A DNA stretch of 64,000 bases from Telopea speciosissima (Eukaryota; Streptophyta; Magnoliopsida; Proteales; Proteaceae). How positions within the stretch are numbered: position 1 is the first letter of the stretch; each line of letters begins with the position of its first letter. A program made the translations under genes and the position numbers. Positions 44,033 through 55,558 of this stretch are shown here, one piece after another. Under the pieces are notes generated by a model. The model worked only from the letters and a program-made list of their open reading frames with translations. It did no database searches and had not been told where the DNA came from. The stretch covers positions 7,019,307 through 7,083,306 of the forward strand of contig NC_057920.1 of assembly GCF_018873765.1 (NCBI RefSeq), written 5' to 3'.

Positions 44033-44784
44033 ACTTGTTTCTGTGTGGAAATACTAATATTCTCAATGCAACATTAAATGATTAGGATCCCATTTATTCC
44101 CTCTATTAGTCCTTCTAATCTTCTTAGTATTGAGTGTATATTGTGCCCTCTCTCATTTTTCACATGTGCAATTGAATATTGTCACATGTGATATGGATCT
44201 CTACCAAGCATTGCAAGTCAGAATCTTTAGGATATGGTAACCCAATATCTCATGTAATGGTAACCCAATATCTCGTGAAATCTTTCCTTGTAAAACCAAT
44301 GAGCTCTCTCACTCTATGTAATCTCTATATATATTCCAAATGGAGAAATCTAATAAACTGCAGAATATTACAATCTTAACACTTAGAGTGAATGAATCGC
44401 GGATTTCATTTGGAGTGATAGGGTAGGTTTCTGTACTTCTGTACGTCTTTATGAAGACAGCTCAATCAGAGACATAATAAATTCCTGTTGTTTCTTTTTA
44501 AAGGCAATAGCACTGTGGTTGGTGTTCATTAACGTGAAGTGTATTTCAATTCCCTATCTAGTGAGTTATATTATCCTCGGATGGCCACCAACCACAAATA
44601 AATGAACAATCCACATTAGTACATTGTGGATAAGCAAATGAAGTACGAAGTCATATTTTCTTGCTTACTAAGTGGTCCAAACACTAACAAGTAACAACCT
44701 TCTCCTTTCTCTTGCAGGGAGAACAAGTCTCATAAAGAGTGTCTCAGGATCTCAAATGTGATCATCCCCAAGTTGTGTGTGTGT

Positions 44785-44815
<31 letters not shown>

Positions 44816-45254
44816 GGTGGACTTGTGTTTTCATTGGGTTGGATTTCGAGTCCGTTACATGTATGGGATAAAATTTTAATTGTGTGTGAATTAGGGTTTT
44901 TGGGTTTCCAATATATATAGTCTTTGTGCATGGGAAAACCTAAACACAAACAAAGAGAGATCATTTTGTGAGGTGGAGAGTGGTGTAGAGTGTTTTTTAG
45001 TTTTAGTGAAAAAACTCTAATTCTCTCTGATGCATATAGGCATTTATGCTGAACCATGCTAAATTCTTCCTGTTGTGTGTGATTGTTTGCTTGATTTCTT
45101 CCTCGTGATTGTGGATTCTGCCCCGACATCCCACCCATATCATGTTTACATGTCTCATTCTCGATCGGTTGCTAATCCCCAACATGGTTTGATCAAGACT
45201 GTTATAAGTCAGGTATTTTTCCCAATTCTTGTATTTTTTTCAAGCACAAAACCC
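44033..45254. other. Intergenic with a GT/G microsatellite
   Basis: No gene supported. A GT repeat (44773-44799) runs into a G run (44799-44817), which may form unusual DNA structure. Short open frames through the repeat are not credible. Confidence 0.55.
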
Positions 45255-45460
45255 ATCAAGTAGTACTTGGGTTTGGAAGGGTCCATACAATAAGAGAACC
45301 CATCTTGAAAACATGTGCTGGAGAGTAGGCCAAGGCAACAACGTAAGAATATGGGAGGACTTGGATAGCTACTATCATTAATGGAAGGTTTTAATTAGAA
45401 TCCCAGATAGTATTAATAGATATCCAAGTAAACAAACTGTTACTCTCATCAAGAATATGT
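45255..45460 (+). pseudogene. LINE reverse-transcriptase region fragment
   Basis: In the frame starting about 45261 the translation gives TWVWKGPYNKRTHLENMCWR, then VGQGNNVRIWEDLDSYY and a stop. This is the W-x-G-(N/D)-G..IW-E-D motif that precedes the zinc-binding region in plant LINE ORF2. It is a short, broken piece with no visible poly(A) tail or target duplication. Confidence 0.7.
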
Positions 45461-46800
45461 AATCCAGATGCATATATATTATCATCAAGGTTGGTTCATG
45501 TAATGTGACATCTGATGGGTTTTAGAAAACATTAACTATGGAAGCTGCAAATCCAACAAAAATTCAATATTTTTTTTTTTTTTTTTTTTTGAAGAGTACT
45601 TGAATGGTGGTCTGCCCATATACTCGAGAATAAGCGAAAGAATCCAGAATCCCAAGTTGTGGTTAGACCAAAGCTGTCCAGTACGTACCTTGACTCACAG
45701 ACCTTGCATGATCTATTCCTCTGCCGATGTGTGGTTTTCCATCCCTCTTATCTATAAATAAAGGTAGGAATTGTGTGAATCAATGAACAGAACCACAGTT
45801 TTTCAAACCAGTCCAGATCAACAATGCTAGCTATATATGGACAAATTAAGAGGAGAGAAACATAACTTTAACCAATGCATGCATCATTATATGTATCTTA
45901 TTTGGAACCCAGGAATGAGGGCGGTAGTTATTTACCAATACTAAGCCAGGGGAGACCCCAACTTCATCCCTAAAAATTAGTTGAGAGAGGTGGTTGACCT
46001 GGAGATCACACAGGACAACACAGCTAGATACCTACATAGAACAACATGCAGAGAATTGAAGTTAATTGACAACTCAAGGCAACAGACCGGCCGGTGACAA
46101 TTAACTCGAATAATGCAAGGTCGTGACGTGGGCTTTCATTATTACAAATTGCTAACATGATCAGAAATATATAATATATCTTAGCACGAAATATGGCTAA
46201 AGCAGGATGCGCAGAGGGCGCAGAAGTGAAACCCCCATCCAACAAACAAATTAAGGATATATATATATATATCCATTGATGAGATCAACATGTACGTTAT
46301 TCTCAATTGCTGATGGAGGGTGGTTCTCTTCTCTTCAACCGTCCGTCCGTCCGTCCGTCCGTCCGTCCGTGCGTGTAGTAATTAATTAATTAATTAATTA
46401 ATTAACCAATTAGTGTCTAGCTGCTACACTTGTAGGAAGATCTCTATCAATCAATCTATACAACAAATATCTAATTAAACTCGATCGTGTTCCTCTCAAA
46501 GCAAGTTTTAGGCCCACGTCCCACGTACAATTAACCTAACCTATACTACAAAAATCTACAGAATCTAAGTCATACTATTCCCCCTTAGCTCTCTCCCAAA
46601 GCAGAATTGGAATCTCCAACACCAAGAAAGGGAGAGAGAGAGAGAGAATTAAGAAATTTAGAGAACGTCAAAAAGACAACCAATCTTTCCAATATCACGA
46701 CTCACACGCTCCATTCAAGTCCATCCAGAACCAGGCCCTACACACCCTCGTGGGCAGAATTATTGTTTGTTCCCCCCCCCCCCCCTCTATCCTCTCTACT
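45461..46800. other. Upstream spacer of the MIZ1-like gene, with microsatellites
   Basis: A T run is at 45570-45590. A TATAAATAAAG word is at about 45752 with no gene after it. AT repeats are at 46257-46272, CCGT repeats (about 8) at 46339-46370 and TTAA/TAAT repeats at about 46378-46405. The clustered microsatellites lie about 500-650 bp before the start codon of the MIZ1-like gene. A C run is at about 46772-46786. Confidence 0.6.
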
Positions 46801-46834
46801 TATTTATAACCCCAACCTCACTGTTTCTCTCATT

Positions 46835-46873
<39 letters not shown>

Positions 46874-46909
46874 AGTGTGAGTGTGAGTGTGAGTGTGAGT
46901 GTGAGTAAG
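46801..46909 (+). promoter_or_regulatory. TATA box and leader of the MIZ1-like gene
   Basis: TATTTATA at 46801-46808 is a good plant TATA box. It is followed by a CT repeat (about 46839-46871) and five GTGAGT-type repeats (about 46877-46906) up to the ATG. Transcription would start near 46835, giving a leader of about 75 nt made mostly of simple repeats. Confidence 0.65.
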
Positions 46910-47626
46910 ATGAGGATGATGGACTTGGGAAGCCAAAGAGGGCCTCTCCACATTATAGAAACGACAACAGATGTAGAGTGCGGCAGGGAAGTCAGGTTCC
47001 GGCGATCATTTCGGTCATTGGTGGAGTGTTTGGTCCCTTGTTGTGGATTCCAACCATCACATGACTCAGCTTCTACTGACACTGAGTCATTGACTCACGG
47101 GTCATCCGTTACGGGAACGTTCTTCGGTCATAGGAAAGGCCGAGTTAGATTTTGCGTCCAGGATGACTCCAAAGCCTCTCCTCTGTTACTCCTAGAGTTC
47201 GCTATCCCCACCTCTTATCTTGCAAGAGAAATGCAACACGGTTTACTTAGAATTGCCCTGGAGTGCGACCGACATAGAACTCCCTCATCCTCATCCTCAT
47301 CCACCACCAATAAATTCAATCCGTACTCATCATGTTCCCTCTTCAACGTACCAGTATGGTCCATGTACTGCAATGGTCGGAAGGCTGGTTTCGCTGTGAG
47401 GCGTCAGATGACAGAGAGCGATGCATCCGTGTTGAAGCTGATGCAGTCGGTGTCTGTAGGTGCTGGGGTGTTACCCATGGAACCAAAGTCTCACGACGGG
47501 GATCTCATGTACCTCAGGGCGAGTTTCGAACGAGTCATTGGGTCTCCCGATTCCGAGTCATTCCACATGATTAACCCAGTCGGTAGCTCCGGCCAAGAGC
47601 TCAGCATATTCCTGCTCAGATCATGA
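46910..47626 (+). CDS. MIZU-KUSSEI1-like (DUF617) protein
   Basis: A 238-residue intronless protein of the plant DUF617/MIZ1 family. The founding member is needed for root hydrotropism in Arabidopsis and associates with the ER membrane; most paralogues are not characterised. The N-terminal third is variable (RFRRSFRSLVECLVPCCG). The domain starts near residue 66 with VTGTFFGHRKGRVRFCVQDD, then PLLLLEFAIPTSYLAREM, LLRIALECD, a Ser-rich insert (SSSSSSTTN), VPVWSMYCNGRKAGFAVRRQ, SVSVGAGVLP, and ends MINPVGSSGQELSIFLLR. Length and motifs are typical. The chosen ATG follows the TATA box and repeat leader; the frame is open 101 codons further up but those run through promoter and CT/GTGAGT repeats. 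A second in-frame Met is three codons on. Confidence 0.92.
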   Translation: MRMMDLGSQRGPLHIIETTTDVECGREVRFRRSFRSLVECLVPCCGFQPSHDSASTDTESLTHGSSVTGTFFGHRKGRVRFCVQDDSKASPLLLLEFAIPTSYLAREMQHGLLRIALECDRHRTPSSSSSSTTNKFNPYSSCSLFNVPVWSMYCNGRKAGFAVRRQMTESDASVLKLMQSVSVGAGVLPMEPKSHDGDLMYLRASFERVIGSPDSESFHMINPVGSSGQELSIFLLRS

Positions 47627-48185
47627 GTCTCATGAGACTCATGACTTGGGTTTGTTTGTAAAATTAATTAATAGAAAATCTTCTTCTTCTTCTTCTTCAC
47701 GTACGGTTACTACTTAATTAATTATCTATCTTCTGTAAAGATTTAAATCCATTTTTATGATGATTATATTATATTACTTCTGCTGCTTTAATTAGTTACC
47801 ATCTTTCTGTGTTGGGCTCTTCGATCAGCTTTTGAACAAACAAAGAAGAAAAAACCTATTTGAATCAGAAAAAGAAAAGAATGGAAGACAACTGGGTGGG
47901 TCTGGATGATATTCCTATTGGTTGTCAATAGTTTTATATGGTAATATATATTATATACGCTAGCTAGCTCGATGGATTGATAAGCAATCACTCTTCTTTA
48001 CTTGCTATATTTGCTACTACTCGCATTCGTCAGCTCCACTTGTTGTGGCCGACAATTCAGCTTTTTAAGCTAGGCACAGTCTCTCAAGTCTTTAGCTAGC
48101 TAGACAATCTCATGGCATGAACCAATGAAGTGGCCTGATAAAGCATCTCTGGGGGTAGTTTTGTAAATAACTCATTATGGAAAGA

Positions 48186-48221
<36 letters not shown>

Positions 48222-49077
48222 CGTTTCCTCTGATTATAAAGGAAGAATGGTGAAAAGTTTTACTGTCCTGTACGTTGCTTCCTCACCCTAATTGCTAATT
48301 GTATCTCATTGTCTTCTTGTTTCCTCTATTATATAAAAAAAAAGCAGCTATCCTATGGTAGTGGGTTACATACACAATAGATAAAGAGGAGAAATTCATT
48401 CATCAATGGCTTACTTAATATTGCGCTCGATTGGATGAGCAATTTGGAATCTCTATTGTCGAGTTGCCCGGTAGAACCGTATTGCTCAGACACGGTAAGA
48501 TGCATAATGATTGTCTCACTCTTGCCCAAACACCTTGCCCGAGTGAGATTAAGGCGATTATTGCATGTCATCATCTTTGGGTTTGAATGAGTGTTAGTGA
48601 AAAGAGGAAGTTGACCAACATTTTAGGGTCATATAGAGCCATCAGGCTAGCCATCACCATGTTTGTGGTCTGTGGCGTTATTTTACGGGTGGTAGGGCTT
48701 GATTCCAATTACCAATTCTATCCAATTAGGACCACTGTTTGTCCATCCTTAAAAAAAAGTGTGAAATGACCCAACAACATTGATCAGTAATTTGAGGACC
48801 CCACCCCAACCAGTGGGCTCTTTTCACCTCTCTTACGTGGATGATTTGAATCAAACTCTGACCCTAATAATTCAATCAGTTTTCGCAAACAAACGAAACC
48901 CTGGAGGCCTGGACCGCGTGTGATGTTAGAATTTTTAGTAGAACAAAAAAGTTTTGTGGGGTTAGGCATGATTGGCTAGATATGGTGTTCCTTCCCTTTC
49001 ACTTCCTCTCCCCATCCTTTCTTCTTCTTTCTTTTTCTTTTTTTATTTTTATTTTTTAAAAGGTGACAGGTTGAGTC
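47627..49077. other. 3' flank of the MIZ1-like gene and spacer
   Basis: No further gene. CTT repeats lie at about 47678-47698, just after the stop (probable 3' UTR). An AG microsatellite of about 15 repeats is at 48190-48219. A weak hairpin at about 48501-48568 (TGCATAATGATTGTCTCACT against GAGTGAGATTAAGGCG..TGCA) may be a fold-back element related to 39765. Confidence 0.55.
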
Positions 49078-49222
49078 CGGATCAAGTCCAATGACATGCA
49101 CCATCCATGGGACCTGATCTGAGCTCATTTGGAATCTTGAGCCGATCTATGGGTCCTAATGATTCCAAATGAGCTCGGATTAGGTCCCAATTATGATGAT
49201 ACATGTCATTGGACTTGATCCG
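49078..49222. mobile_element. Near-perfect fold-back element
   Basis: CGGATCAAGTCCAATGACATG at 49078-49098 is matched exactly, inverted, by 49202-49222. Further in, GGGACCTGATC(T)GAGCTCATTTGGAATC pairs with GATTCCAAATGAGCTCGGAT(T)AGGTCCC. The 145-bp element is nearly all stem. Confidence 0.8.
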
Positions 49223-49756
49223 AGCTGTTGGGGTTTGCCTAGACCTATCAATTTGCAAAAAGATTGACAATATTGGAAGGACTAAGTTTCCGTCCACCCA
49301 TGACGAATGGGATTCCGAAAATATGAATTTGATCTACATCCGTATCCATTTAGGGACATCTATATTCGCTTAGAGATATCCGAAAGAAAAAAATCCAAAT
49401 ACTCATATGAAAATCTGTCTGGGAAAAAAATATTTGAATACTTAATAATAAGAAATTAAGCAAATAAAGATCTTGAGGGTTTTTGAAGATTCAATAGGTT
49501 TTAGAATATGAAGGAAAGAGAATCATGATAAAAGAGATATGGGTTGAGAGTATTTGTATCTGCTAGGGGGAGGAAGGTTTGGGTTACAAAGGCATAGATG
49601 TAAACGGATGGTCAAAAATCCAAACTCAATTCGCATCCGAATCTGTTTAGAGGTATTTGTATTCGGCCAGGGAATTTCCGGATCCAAGCACATCTGATCC
49701 ATATTCGAGTCAAATCTAATTCATTTACAAGCCTAGGAAGAAGAAGAGAAGAGGAC

Positions 49757-49954
49757 AAAATTTTGCTGCTACACTTGTAGTAGTGTAGCAGGAATATTCC
49801 TACTATAAGGCTGGTGGCCAAGGAAATGGGATCTTAAACGCTATTTTAAAAAATATGAAAACCTAAGAGGGTATTTATGAACCCAAAGGGAGAGTGAATT
49901 ATTCCATTTCCTTGGCTGCCACCCTTGAAGCAAAGACTATAGCAGCAAAATTAT
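49757..49954. mobile_element. MITE (TTTTGCTGCTAC family), most complete copy
   Basis: AAAATTTTGCTGCTACACTTG at the left and TAGCAGCAAAATTATTTT at the right are inverted repeats. Inside are GTAGCAGGAATATTCCTACTA, GGCCAAGGAAATGGGATC and the mirror ATTCCATTTCCTTGGCTGCC. The central part is in opposite orientation to the copy at 3893-4080. Confidence 0.75.
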
Positions 49955-52900
49955 TTTCAGAAGCAAAGGAGAAAGAAGGGAGCTGGGCACCCATTTCAAT
50001 AAAAAAAATTTTAAATTAAAAGATTGAATAAGAAACCAAAAAGTAAAAAACAGGGGAAGAAGGAGAATATGCTGGGTGTATTTTAAGCTGTTTATTTAAC
50101 TTTATTTACTCATATGGGAATTTAGTAAATCTTCTTAACATGATTACTTGTGATTGTAAAATCTAATTTACATCAATCAATATTGTAAATCTTTTTGCTA
50201 TTTAGTGGATTTAGGAAATTTTCTCTTTTTATATATGGTTGGGGGGAGGGAAGGGTATATGGATGTTGGGCCAAGCCATTGACCCATCACCATCCCACCT
50301 CATAAAAGCCATCGATTCTGTTTGGCTGCAAGGGAAATTGAAGAAAAGAAAAATGAAAATTTTCAAACCTACAGCCTCTTAAAGGCCTTTGCAATCAGCC
50401 CATTTACCCATGCGACGGAATACAAGATATTATATCCAGAAAAAAAATTCCGAAAATACTAATATGATGAGAAAGTTCATGGAGGAGCATCATTGCTCCA
50501 ATTTGGTCTTTGAAAGATAAAAAATTTTCCCTATTTTTTTTTATGAGATTTTTTTTTTCTCTATCTAATCAGGTGCAATACCCATGTGTTGCTATTGGAA
50601 TCGTAATGCTCTTTCAGAAAGTTTCTCGCCGCATGCTAGCAAAATAATGAAATTTCAATGCCAGGATCTATGTGTCATATTCACATTGGCTGGTACAGTG
50701 GCTTCCCAATCCTTAACATATACTTGCCATCGAACATCAAGCAGATATTATTGTTTCAATTACTTATCTATATCTGAATAGTCTTCTAAACTTTGTTAGG
50801 AGTTATAGACTTATAGTCCCACGCGTATTTCTTCGGTTGTTGGGACCTTCATATACTTGAGGAGTTCTTTCTACTTAATATGCGTGAAGAAATATTGGAA
50901 ATTATAGAAATCTAGTCTCACATTGATTTATTCAGTTCTTTGGCGTCTACACACATTTGAAGAGCTCTCCGAGCCAACCCAATCTGCTTCAGTACATTTG
51001 AATCCCAAAGAAAACTAAGAGATAAAACCAACAAAATACAATTCTATCAAAAAAAAAAAAAAAAAAAACCAATAAAAAACAAAAAACATGAACATATATG
51101 GATTCTTTCATTCCATCTCTATCTCTCCACCTGAGGCCTCGATTCTCAAACTTTCGTATTGACAAAGAAAGCCCTCTTCTAATTCTGGGTTTTCTCTCAC
51201 ATATTATGAGCTCTGTTGGCGATACAGATCTGGAGAAGAAATTTTATGCACAACTTGTCTAGGCCGTCAGCCATGGATTTGGCCCAAACGCTCTTTTGGT
51301 TGGGCTGGATTGTTTCCTAGATTTGGTCCACAATGTTATTGGGTTGTCCAATCCTAAAACTCAAGATACATTTGGGCTGGGTTAACAATAGATGTGACGT
51401 GATCGCCTGCACAATTAATAAATATTCCTCTTAAAAATTAAAATGATGGGAAAAAGGTTCTCCGGTTTTAAGATGTGGAACCATTTAAACCGTCGATTTT
51501 GATCCGATTAAGTCTGATATGCTATTGAACCGGTTTTACATATTTAATCGATAAATAAAATCGGTTAGCCCTGCCATTCTATATACACTTTCTAATATTT
51601 TGTAGTTGATTTAAATTTTAAACCATGTAAATTACTTTAAATTGTTTTTATTTCCTAGATCATGATTTGAGCTAGATGTGGTGGTTCAACAGCAGCATTA
51701 TATTTCTTTACTGGTTTGGACTTTCTTTCATTAGCCTAGGCCCAACCCAAGCCCAAGATGAATATGAGCTGGACCTACTTTAACCCAGCCCGAACTCTAG
51801 CCCAAGATGAATATGAACTTTAGAATAGGCTTCTTTAATGTCAATACTTGGTTGGTGGATGGGACCAGAAATTCTTCAAGTATTTGTGTAATTGTTTAAA
51901 GCTAGACAAAGGACCCATGACGGGAATATTATAAGATGGCCCAGCTTCCGTTCGGCTTTAAATGTATAAACCTAAGCATTTCATTCTAGACTGACATTAT
52001 ATCCTGGGCCTACATGAGACATGACTCAATTAATCCAGGGTGCCAATAACTCACCAAGTATATTAATTAAGCTTAGTGGGCCTGAAATATTGTTAGATGG
52101 TTCCTAACAGACTCATCATAAACGAAATATTAGTTGCCCATGGTACTTTTCCTCCTTTTTATTTATGTATTTATTTATTTTTCGAGTGGATGGTGGTGGT
52201 GTTGGTAAACCACTTATTGTTAACCATTTGATATATTTTTTTAAGAGCTTTAAATGAACTCTAATCAGGGATTATTTCAGATAAATATCCTTTGGTTGTA
52301 TACAAATGGTAAAAAGAATCATCTAATTATATATCAGCTTGAACAATTACCCTAGACTTTGAGAAGAGATGTGTCTTTTACACAAATCATGGGGGTTGCC
52401 AATACTTTTTACCATTTTATGTAAGTATTGTTTTCTCAAGAATTTTTTTAAAAACTCTAATGAAGTATTATTTTGGGAAATATCTTCAATATTTAAATGA
52501 AAAAAGAAAATCATTACTCGCAATTAAAATGATGGAAAAAGATTCTCTGAAACGTCGGGGTAGGATATGCTAGCACTTCTCTGTATCTCTTTCCTCATGA
52601 ATTATCTCACTACCTCTAATGTACAATACTGTCTTATCGCACTTCTTGAGTACACTCTTCCTATATGGCTTACCCTCTCCCTAAGATGATACATAGAAAA
52701 CACAAAGTTGGGGTCATATCAATGCTGATATTTGTCCTTCCCTTTTTTTTTCCTGTACTTGCCACCATCCTAGGGTCTTAATTAAAACATCCTCATATTC
52801 AAAGAAGTGGAAAATGTCCTCCTTATATTATCTCCTGTCCATCCAAAGTTGTGGATGGAGGAAAACTCGGTCCTACCAATTTTATGGATTGTTGTAAACC

Positions 52901-53729
52901 ATAAAGGATATTTGTGAAGCAAGTAGAAGCGGCCACTCATATCACTCGTTTCATTATATTATGGAAGGGGTGGAATTGGTATGGGCTATGGGATCGATCT
53001 TTGCTGATACCGATCCACTGATACCGATTCCTAAAAGCATGCTCTCCATGACTATTATGGGAGAGGGTTCTCTATGATGCCATTGTGAATGAAAGTTTAC
53101 ACGCCACACTAATAGCATTGCAGAAAATGGTATCATGGGCCCAAATGACTAAAGCATAATAAAATAAATAATAAAGAACCTCATGTGAGAGGGAAATAAT
53201 ACCATGGTGTCGTCGTGAGTCTTTTCCTTTATTATATAGGAATATCTTAAAATATTCCTTCTTTATAGTACACATTGTTAAGTTGTTTTTATTAATATTT
53301 AACATAATTTTTTATTTTTCAAATAATATTTTACATAACCCTTAAATCTAAACTACAACTTTTTCTATTGGTAAAATGTTTTGAGCACGGTCATGCACAC
53401 AACTGTTGAATGGGGGATTAGGGTCTACGTGCACCCTTTCATCCCCATCCGTTGGTTGTGTGCATGGTCAGCCATGATCGTGCACCATGCACCATACATG
53501 ATTGTGCACAAAACCTCTCCCATTTTTTCCCCTCCTGTATTACTTGTTAGGGTATCTAGTTGTACGGGAATATGGAAGTGAATTTACTTCTAAATTTTAA
53601 TAAAAACATACCCAATAGGCCAATACACACTTAAATGGTGCCAATAAAATGAAGTAATAGCTTACAAAAGCCTGCAATTCTTGATTGCTTTTAAACTTGA
53701 TGTCAGAATTCAACATTTTTATGTAAGCA
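49955..53729. other. Intergenic, no gene seen
   Basis: About 3.8 kb without recognisable coding sequence. Noted: an A run at 51049-51068; a repeated CCCAAGATGAATATGA phrase at about 51753 and 51802; and a GTGCAC/TGCATGGTC-rich block at about 53385-53515 similar to the end of unit B (23750-23820). Confidence 0.5.
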
Positions 53730-53748
53730 AGAACTATTTCTCTTACTC
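53730..53748 (+). repeat. LINE target-site duplication (left)
   Basis: AGAACTATTTCTCTTACTC, 19 bp, repeated perfectly at 54575-54593. Confidence 0.93.
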
Positions 53749-54574
53749 TTTTTTTGTTTTGATAAAAAGAAATTTATTGACCATGGAACAAGGTTCCATC
53801 AGAATCAGCATACAAAAAAGGGGAAATAGAAAAGGGGGGAAGGGAGGGGGGGGGGGGGAAGTAAACCAACAATTAGATGATTGAGAAGACGTTGCCAGCG
53901 ATGCAAGGTAGTCAGCCACTGCATTAGCTTCTCTAAGGACATGCTGGAATCTAATATCCTCAAACAGATGAAGCACCTTAAAGAAGTCATTCAGAATGGG
54001 GGCAATCCTCCATGGAGTAGCATTGTAAGTACCATTTAAGAGACGCACAAGAAGAAGATTATCGCTTTTGATGACGACCTTTTTGAGGTTTAGAGCTATT
54101 GCAGTTTGCTAGGCTGACTTGGCTGCAAGGGCTTCAGCGGCAAGATCATAATTCCACCCTACACCATAAGCGAAGCCACAAACAATCCGAGTTACGACAC
54201 ACCCCGCCAATACCGTCCAATCCCGGATTTCCCCGGCTAGCACCGTCAATGTTAAACTTCACAAATTGAGATGGAGGAGGCACCCACTTGACCAATCTCC
54301 TCATACTTCTTCTATTGAATTGGAAATGATTGACAACCTCTTTAACACCCGCAATGGACTTGAGAACAATCAGCCTTGGGTTGAAAGCGTGTCGTGAGAA
54401 GGTCCAATCCCAAAAGCTCGCCCAAATGTTCCACAAAATACTGCAACAATCAACGGTGAGAAGAATGTTGTCCCTGCAAAAGTTATTTTGTCCTCTTAAG
54501 AGTGTGGTGACTATGAAGACGATGGAATTATTTTCCATGAGATGGAGAAGACCCGATTGAATCCAAACCTGCCG
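53749..54574 (-). mobile_element. 5'-truncated LINE, minus strand
   Basis: A T run begins directly after the left target duplication (minus-strand poly(A) tail). Read on the minus strand, about 54290-54150 encodes the start of an RNase H-like RVT_3 domain (VKFNIDGASRGNPGLDGIGG, first Asp kept) and about 54020-53870 its end (FQHVLREANAVADYLASLA). The frame changes between. A G run at about 53847-53858 lies in the 3' part. The 5' end is cut at 54574, where the perfect 19-bp duplication follows. Confidence 0.9.
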
Positions 54575-54593
54575 AGAACTATTTCTCTTACTC
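54575..54593 (+). repeat. LINE target-site duplication (right)
   Basis: AGAACTATTTCTCTTACTC, partner of 53730-53748. Confidence 0.93.
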
Positions 54594-54736
54594 ACGACAT
54601 GATCTTTTATGATTCTAAAATTTAGTTGGGATTTTCTTTGGTGTTGATTTTTCTTTGTTAGATACTGGTAGTGTTTATTAGATTGTATGTAGGTTTCTTT
54701 CTAGTCTTTAATAATTTTCTGTTCCCTCTTCACCCC

Positions 54737-54884
54737 GCGTCGGGCTCCTCTTCGGTGGCTGGGCAGGCATGATCTGCACTAGGATGTGTGCCTTGATGCA
54801 AGTCATGCCAGCCCAGCCGTTGGATGCTCACTGGGCATTCCCCGCTTCCCTGGACTGGATGCCAACTGTAGAGGAGCCCGATTC
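54737..54884. mobile_element. MITE with 9-bp target duplication
   Basis: TCGGGCTCCTCT near the left end and AGAGGAGCCCGA near the right end are inverted repeats. CTTCACCCC flanks both sides (54728-54736 and 54885-54893) as a perfect 9-bp duplication, the size made by Mutator-like transposases. 148 bp, GC-rich relative to its surroundings, non-coding. Confidence 0.78.
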
Positions 54885-54893
54885 CTTCACCCC

Positions 54894-55558
54894 ACCTCCT
54901 TTTTTTCTTTAATGCAGTGACATTATGTATTGACGCTACACATCAATTATTGGATAATGGTAGATTTAACCATTGAAGCTTGTTTCTTTGGTATAATTGC
55001 TAAAATTAAGTGGAATGAATCCAATAGTAGATCCGATAAGTAAAAGTCTTTTTTAACCGATATCATCGAAAATACAAAGAAAAACTCTTTTTTGACTGAT
55101 ATCATCGATACAAATTGATATGGTCATAATCAAAACTGATATGAATCGACCAATACAAGGTCCTCAAGAGTCAAGAGTCAAGACCAGTCTTCGAGTTCTA
55201 TGGCACTGTATCCAAATAAGTGCCTTTAATTACTTGCAATAACCAGTCCTATTCAATTTTCTTTATTGACAATGATAGAAAATTGGTGCCCTTTTTTGGG
55301 GGGCACTGACTATGTCTATGCAATTTTCTTCATTATTGAGCAAGGGATCAAGAAGTCAAAAAATAAAAAATTAGAGAGTCTAACGGGAAGATTTGATGAA
55401 GAGAGAAAATAGAAACATAGAGATAAAGATAAGATAGAAAATTAAATAAATTTTGACTTTATAGACGAAGTCGAGGAAGGCATTACAGAATAACAATGAA
55501 AATTAAAGAGTAAATAAATGATTTGAATTCCTTACCCAAAAAACATAATTTATTTGAA
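54894..55558. other. Spacer downstream of the lectin-like pseudogene
   Basis: No gene. AT-rich. Around 55030-55150 are ATATCATCGA/TGATATGA words of a diverged repeat. Confidence 0.45.

Noticed and set aside
46607-46909. N-terminal extension of the MIZ1-like protein by 101 codons
   Set aside because: It runs through the TATA box, a C run and CT/GTGAGT repeats and encodes simple-repeat peptide. The family normally starts close to the chosen Met.
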